DNA of 64,000 bases from assembly GCF_000203815.1 (NCBI RefSeq), contig NW_004457723.1, positions 620,001-684,000 of the forward strand, given 5' to 3'. Below the pieces are notes generated by a model. It had not been told where the DNA came from and did no database searches. It was given only the letters and a program-made list of their open reading frames with translations. Positions 59,201-64,000 of this stretch are shown here, piece after piece; the stretch's first letter is position 1, and every line of letters begins with the position of its first letter. The translations under genes were made by a program, and so were the position numbers. The DNA is from Cavenderia fasciculata (lineage: Eukaryota; Evosea; Eumycetozoa; Acytosteliales; Cavenderiaceae).

Positions 59201-62200
59201 TGTTCAACGTGCATTTAGCCGTCTCAATCAAAAAGACCACATCTTGGATGAAACCAAATTAGAGTCATTCTTAGAGACTGACAAATCGGTTCAGTCGCTC
59301 ATTGTACCAATGTTGGCAACATCAAAAGTACAACTAAAAGATCGCAAAGGAAAGATGTTTAGTGTCAAGGCAAGTGAAGAACATCTAGAGACTGCAGTCA
59401 CTAGAAGAAAAGAACTCCAAATTCAATCTAAAAAGAATACAACTCTTAAATGGAGAGAGAATGGGTATCTCGCATCTGGACTACCACTCTATAGTAGTTT
59501 GACAAAAGTAGCCAGTCTAGATGTCATTGAAAAGACTTTATTAGCACCCATTAGAGATAATATAAAGTCACTTACAGATCACTTGGAAGTTAGAAACAAT
59601 GAACATCATACATTACAAGAAGAAAAGATTTATAATATGATTGGATCAACACTTAATCAATGTATAAAGACATTATTGGCATTGGTTAAATTATCGAGTA
59701 TGGATCATGCAAATGAACAACTGTTGGTTAAAACAATTGAACAACTTGGTAATCAAACCAAAGGAAAGGAAATTGACCTCAAATCTTGGGATCGTCTTAT
59801 AGGTAGTTATGAAGAATTTGGTCTACTCAATCAACTCTATGAACAAGCTTACAAACACTTGTTTGGTGGTGACCAAGTTAGATGGTTGGAATTTACGGCA
59901 ATTGGTTGTGAAATCATGTCGACACTGCTACTGTTTGAAAAGATGGCTGCACAATATCTTCTGACACCACTCGAAGATATCAATGAATCGGCATTATGGA
60001 GATCATTGGCAGAGTTTTATGCAAAGACTATTGATGATCATTACAGCGAGTATACTCCATGGGGTTTGGATCCAAAACGGTACCCTCGATTTGCCAATCT
60101 CTATTTTGACGATGTTGGTATCTTGAAGAAGCAATTCCAAGAGGAACAATACCGTCTCTATTGGAGTGCACATCGTCATCTCTATCCATTCATACGTGCT
60201 ATTGTAATGAATAAGGTTTCGTCGATTAAAAATACTCTGTCAGAATCTGATCAAAACCAATTATTTGGTAAATTGTCGTCCAATGAACAAGTAGAGATTC
60301 AACCAATTGGAGCATCTGCGCCACACCAATACGAACAATTGTGGAGAGTGTATGGTCAAATACGTGAAATTGCATTTATTAGAAATGATGGATTCCAAAT
60401 CCCACGTGTCTTTTCTAATCTCGATGCCAAAAAGGTATTGGATGTCACCAACAAGGTCAATCATGCATTCCTCAGTCCTGTTGGTAGAACTCATTATGGT
60501 AGAGCTTTAATGGAAGGTCCTACACTCAATGATAATCTATTTATAACAAGAGATGGTTCAATGGCTGAAATTCAAAATAACAGCAACAATAGAAGAGTTT
60601 TAACAATCAATGATGCATATATTTGGATATCTTTATCAAGTTATCGTCAACTTTTGGAAGAAGGAGAAGGAAATCAAAATATTATTGAATCAATAATAGA
60701 AAATGAAAAGAAAACAAAATATTTAAATATTTGGAGTGAATCTAAAGGTGTAATGATTGCAGCTAGATTCATTTCACCTGTTATTATTGGTAGTGTTGTA
60801 ACGTTGCATCATCATCGTTTAGAACATCAACTTTCAAATGCTGGTTATCCAACCACCGACAAATCACCTTTCCTTTACGAGTTGACATACAACAAGTCGC
60901 TCTATCCATTGATATTCAATCCACCCGACCAGACTGGTGTTTTATTGCCACCAGAAATCGACTGGTTGCAAGTAGAGACACACAAGATCAACAATGACCA
61001 AAAGATTATCGAACGAATCAAAGAACGTCTTTTACCTTTTGTTCAGACCTACCCTATTATCATTGTAAAGGGTGCCGCTGAATCTGGTGCTAGAAATTTA
61101 CAAAGATTCGATTTTAACAAGGATGATGAGAATGGTGGTGGGTGGGCAGAAACACTAAAGACTTGTTGTACATTTATTTTAAATGTATCTCGATCCCAAA
61201 ATGTGGTCATTCAAAGGGCAATCATCTCATCACCATTGTTTTGGATGAGTCAATCGGCTATTGACAGAATGGTAACTAGACAAATCAACGATCATGGTGT
61301 TAGTGTCGAGTTGAATCGTCATCCCAAAGACACTGTCTATGGTACTCTTCGTATCATCATGTCTGCATCATCTCCAACCTCTGAACCGTCGTCGTATCAA
61401 GATAATATATGGAAGGCATCTCATCCAATCGCACTCAATAGTCTGCAAATTGCTACCAATGTCGGTCGTCAAGGTTCACTCGAGATGTTAACACCCGACA
61501 TGCTATCAGACGCACTCAAAGACTTGTTTATGAAGCGTCTTGAAGAGGCTGGATCCAAAGTCATGCAATCAATGGTGCGATTTGGCCCAACCTATTGGAA
61601 CGAACAGATTAAACTGATTGGTGACAACACGCTCGACAGCTACCACAAGAGATTCCCACATGTCAGAGAAAAGGATGCCAACGGTGTACCCATTTGGTGG
61701 CCTAGATATTTGATGTTGGACTTTATCGCCGAACCTATCTGGAAGGATAAGCGAACTGATCAACTGGTCAGTACCGACGACATTAACAATTGCTCTATTC
61801 AACTACTCGATATTGTACCTGCGTCGTCCAAGACTAACCGTGTCGAGTCTGTCTTTACACTTATTGATAATCGCAATGGAGCAGAGTTTGAAGCTCAGGT
61901 GGTAGACGTTAGATTCTGGCAATTGGAACCAAATGTCGGTATTGGTCTTTGGCCAAATTATTGGAAACGTGAATTAGAACATCAACAACATCTCGTTAAA
62001 ACTGGTACCCAACCTGATATCCAATGGTCTCAAGTTGGTAAAAGTGATCGTATTGTTTTGGAAAACTTTTTAATAGTTGGTAAACAATTCATCTCCTCAA
62101 TCCCAAATTTAAATAATGTAGAATTAAATTTTAATCATGATAATGAAGATGAAAATCAAAATCTACCAATTGAATCATCATCATCATCATCAAATCCAAC

Positions 62201-63693
62201 TACTACTAGTACTACAACAACAAACATTTCTTCATCTTCCTCATCTTCAACAACTACAACTACAATTGATAAAATAATTAATAATAATGATTTAAATTTA
62301 GAAAAAGGTAAATAAAAAAAATATATTATCCTTTTTTTATATTATATAATATGTTTGTTTTTGTGTTATTAATCATTTTCTTTTTAATATTAAGGATTAC
62401 CTGAAATTTATTTAAAAAAAGGGATTGATTTTATAAATGAAGGAATATTTGGAAAGGATTTAATTTCTTTAAATGATAAAACCAAGGAAAGAATTGTACA
62501 ATATAGTTTGGATAGATTGACAAGTTTTAATCTACTTCCAACAAATATCGATATTTTAAATAATCCACTTTCCAATCCATACCATAGTTCTATCATTGAA
62601 TTGGATGAAAAGGCACCAACTCTTGCCATCATTGTTGGAAAGTTTAAATTAATGCATAATCATTTCTATCCATTCATGTCTGTTCGTTGTCAAGAAAATA
62701 GACAACTAAACATAATTGGTATACATCATAGTTGGATTTAAAATTGAAAATAAGAAACCTCATGTTAACCGATGTATCACCATGTCAAAGGATGGAAACG
62801 AGTTGATTGAATTTTCATCACTACGACCAATCCCATTTGACGCTTGTTATCTCGTGGAACTACCAAATAATATTGCAGGTGAAGAAGTAATGTTTCACAA
62901 GAAACTAGATAACATGTTGGGAAGAGAATGTGGAATCCAAGTACTCAACCCAAGTGACACTAGTAATGAAACATGTGATGATAAATATTGGATGAAATCA
63001 AAGTTTACAAATCTCTTACCAGTCGCCACACTTGAAAGAGATAAATGTTTGACTGATTCTCATATCATCAAATTATTACCAGATTCAACAACTGGTTATA
63101 TTGTTCAAGCTAGAAGAGGTACTACAGAATCTGAAAGTGTTCAATTTATTGGTGAAACGGATAAAGAATCGGTAGCAAATCAAATAATGGATAGATTCGA
63201 TGGAAATGATCAAATATTGTCAGACGTGGAAGATGATGAATTATTAGTATCACCATTTGTAAAATCAATAGGATCAACTCCATTTGTTTTAAGACTAAAT
63301 GCTTGTATTGGTGGATTAACCACATGTGCTGTGGTTCAAGCTGGTAGTAATCGAGAAACTATCATATCTCCTCATATTAGAGGTTCAAAATGGATTAGAT
63401 TCTCATCCATCAAAGATATTCTTCAAGATCACAATGGTAAAAAGTTTAATTCTCAACATTGGCAAAGATGGTGTGACTTGGCTCAATCCATTCGATCACA
63501 AACCAATCTACCAATTGTTGGAATTGATTTTATTGTGATTGAAAATCAACTATCAATCATCCCACTGGAAGTTAATGCAAGACCTGGTAGTCTTGTAATG
63601 TCTGAACAACCAGAGTTTGATCAAAATGGTGATTTTATAGATTCTAAAATGATCTCTCCTATTTCAATTTCTTTCTTTTCATCTATAAATAAT

Positions 63694-63774
<81 letters not shown>

Positions 63775-64000
63775 GATTCAAACACCAACATTACAATTCA
63801 ACAACTACTTTTAAATCAATTATCAAATTTAGAAGAATTTAAAAGATTAGAGATTATTAATAATAGATATAGTTGTAATGAAAAGGAAAAGGAAAAAGAA
63901 GATGAAAGATATTTGGATAGATTTGAAATATTTAAACAATTGTGTCATGGAGCAATTGAAAATGGATTTGATCAAACTGTGAAATGTGTATTAATAGCTT
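53230..64000 (+). CDS. Giant protein (>3,400 aa, partial) with two ATP-grasp-like regions
   Basis: Exons: 53230-53340, 53456-55836, 55909-56092, 56160-62307, 62395 to the window end; open at the right edge. Seen: a Ser/Asn-rich start; a long helical N-terminal region; a GC-rich central block (about residues 1170-1770, 57.0-58.8 kb) without recognised motifs. About residues 2520-2830 resemble an ATP-grasp core: IIIVKGAAESGARN, NVVIQRAI, TLRIIMS, then IATNVGRQGS. A second, clearer one spans about 62.95-63.6 kb: YWMKSKFTNLLPVATL, ELLVSPFVKSIGSTPFVLRL, PIVGIDFIVIE and LEVNARPGSLVM. Known: ATP-grasp enzymes form amide or thioester bonds through acyl-phosphates. Substrate and family are unknown to me. 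The frame breaks at about 62719-62741 (see findings). A long poly-Asn tract follows the second region. Confidence 0.7.
63688..63771 (+). repeat. AAT trinucleotide run coding poly-Asn
   Basis: Near-uninterrupted AAT codons (one ATT near the start) encode about 27 Asn in the giant protein, just C-terminal to the second ATP-grasp-like region. Typical dictyostelid coding microsatellite; length is likely variable between strains. Confidence 0.9.

Overview
The window is nuclear DNA from a social amoeba (Dictyostelia). It is AT-rich, genes are tightly packed on both strands, and introns are about 60-90 bp with GTAAGT/GTATGT donors and T-rich acceptors. Proteins carry long Asn/Gln/Ser/Thr tracts, and thymidylate synthase is of the ThyX (D. 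discoideum ThyA) type. Conserved coding stretches are clearly more GC-rich than in D. discoideum, so a group 1-3 species (Cavenderia, Heterostelium or Tieghemostelium type) is more likely than D. discoideum; I cannot name the species. There is no operon structure. Exons were joined by hand using splice motifs, phase, and (for all genes except the RsfS gene and the window-edge gene) a total coding length divisible by three.

Layout. 72-6129 (-): GRAM-RhoGAP-RasGEF protein. 6708-8003 (-): class I methyltransferase. 8645-14029 (-): UBR-box/RING N-recognin. 14216-18113 (-): PMCA-type Ca2+ ATPase. 18890-21674 (+): Pat1 decapping activator. 21887-22542 (-): SNARE Ykt6. 23005-24560 (-): squalene epoxidase. 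25074-27158 (+): unrecognised 622-aa protein. 27159-29249: long gene-poor stretch with tRNA-Arg(UCU), a degenerate partial copy of it, a GC-rich island with a 39-bp tandem repeat, and coding-like scraps. 29250-30374 (+): RTA1-like membrane protein. 31151-34193 (+): type I surface protein with degenerate repeats. 34343-35297 (-): tandem SCP2 protein with a peroxisomal C-terminus. 35768-37890 (+): RsfS/Iojap protein with an apparent frameshift. 37941-40981 (-): AP-5 zeta. 41170-41879 (-): EAPP-like protein. 42097-43198 (-): ThyX. 43754-45202 (-): SERINC. 46908-47378 (+): LYR-motif protein. 47690-52204 (-): large protein with three Ash2-like zinc-finger/winged-helix modules. 53230 to the window edge (+): a giant protein of more than 3,400 aa with two ATP-grasp-like regions.

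The genes are mostly unrelated housekeeping functions (signalling, mRNA decay, vesicle traffic, sterol and dTMP synthesis, Ca2+ export, protein degradation). The three most unusual items are the giant ATP-grasp-like protein at 53230-64000 with its GC-rich core and an unexplained frame break near 62.7 kb, the triple Ash2-like module protein without a SPRY domain, and the RhoGAP domain lacking its arginine finger in the Ras exchange factor.
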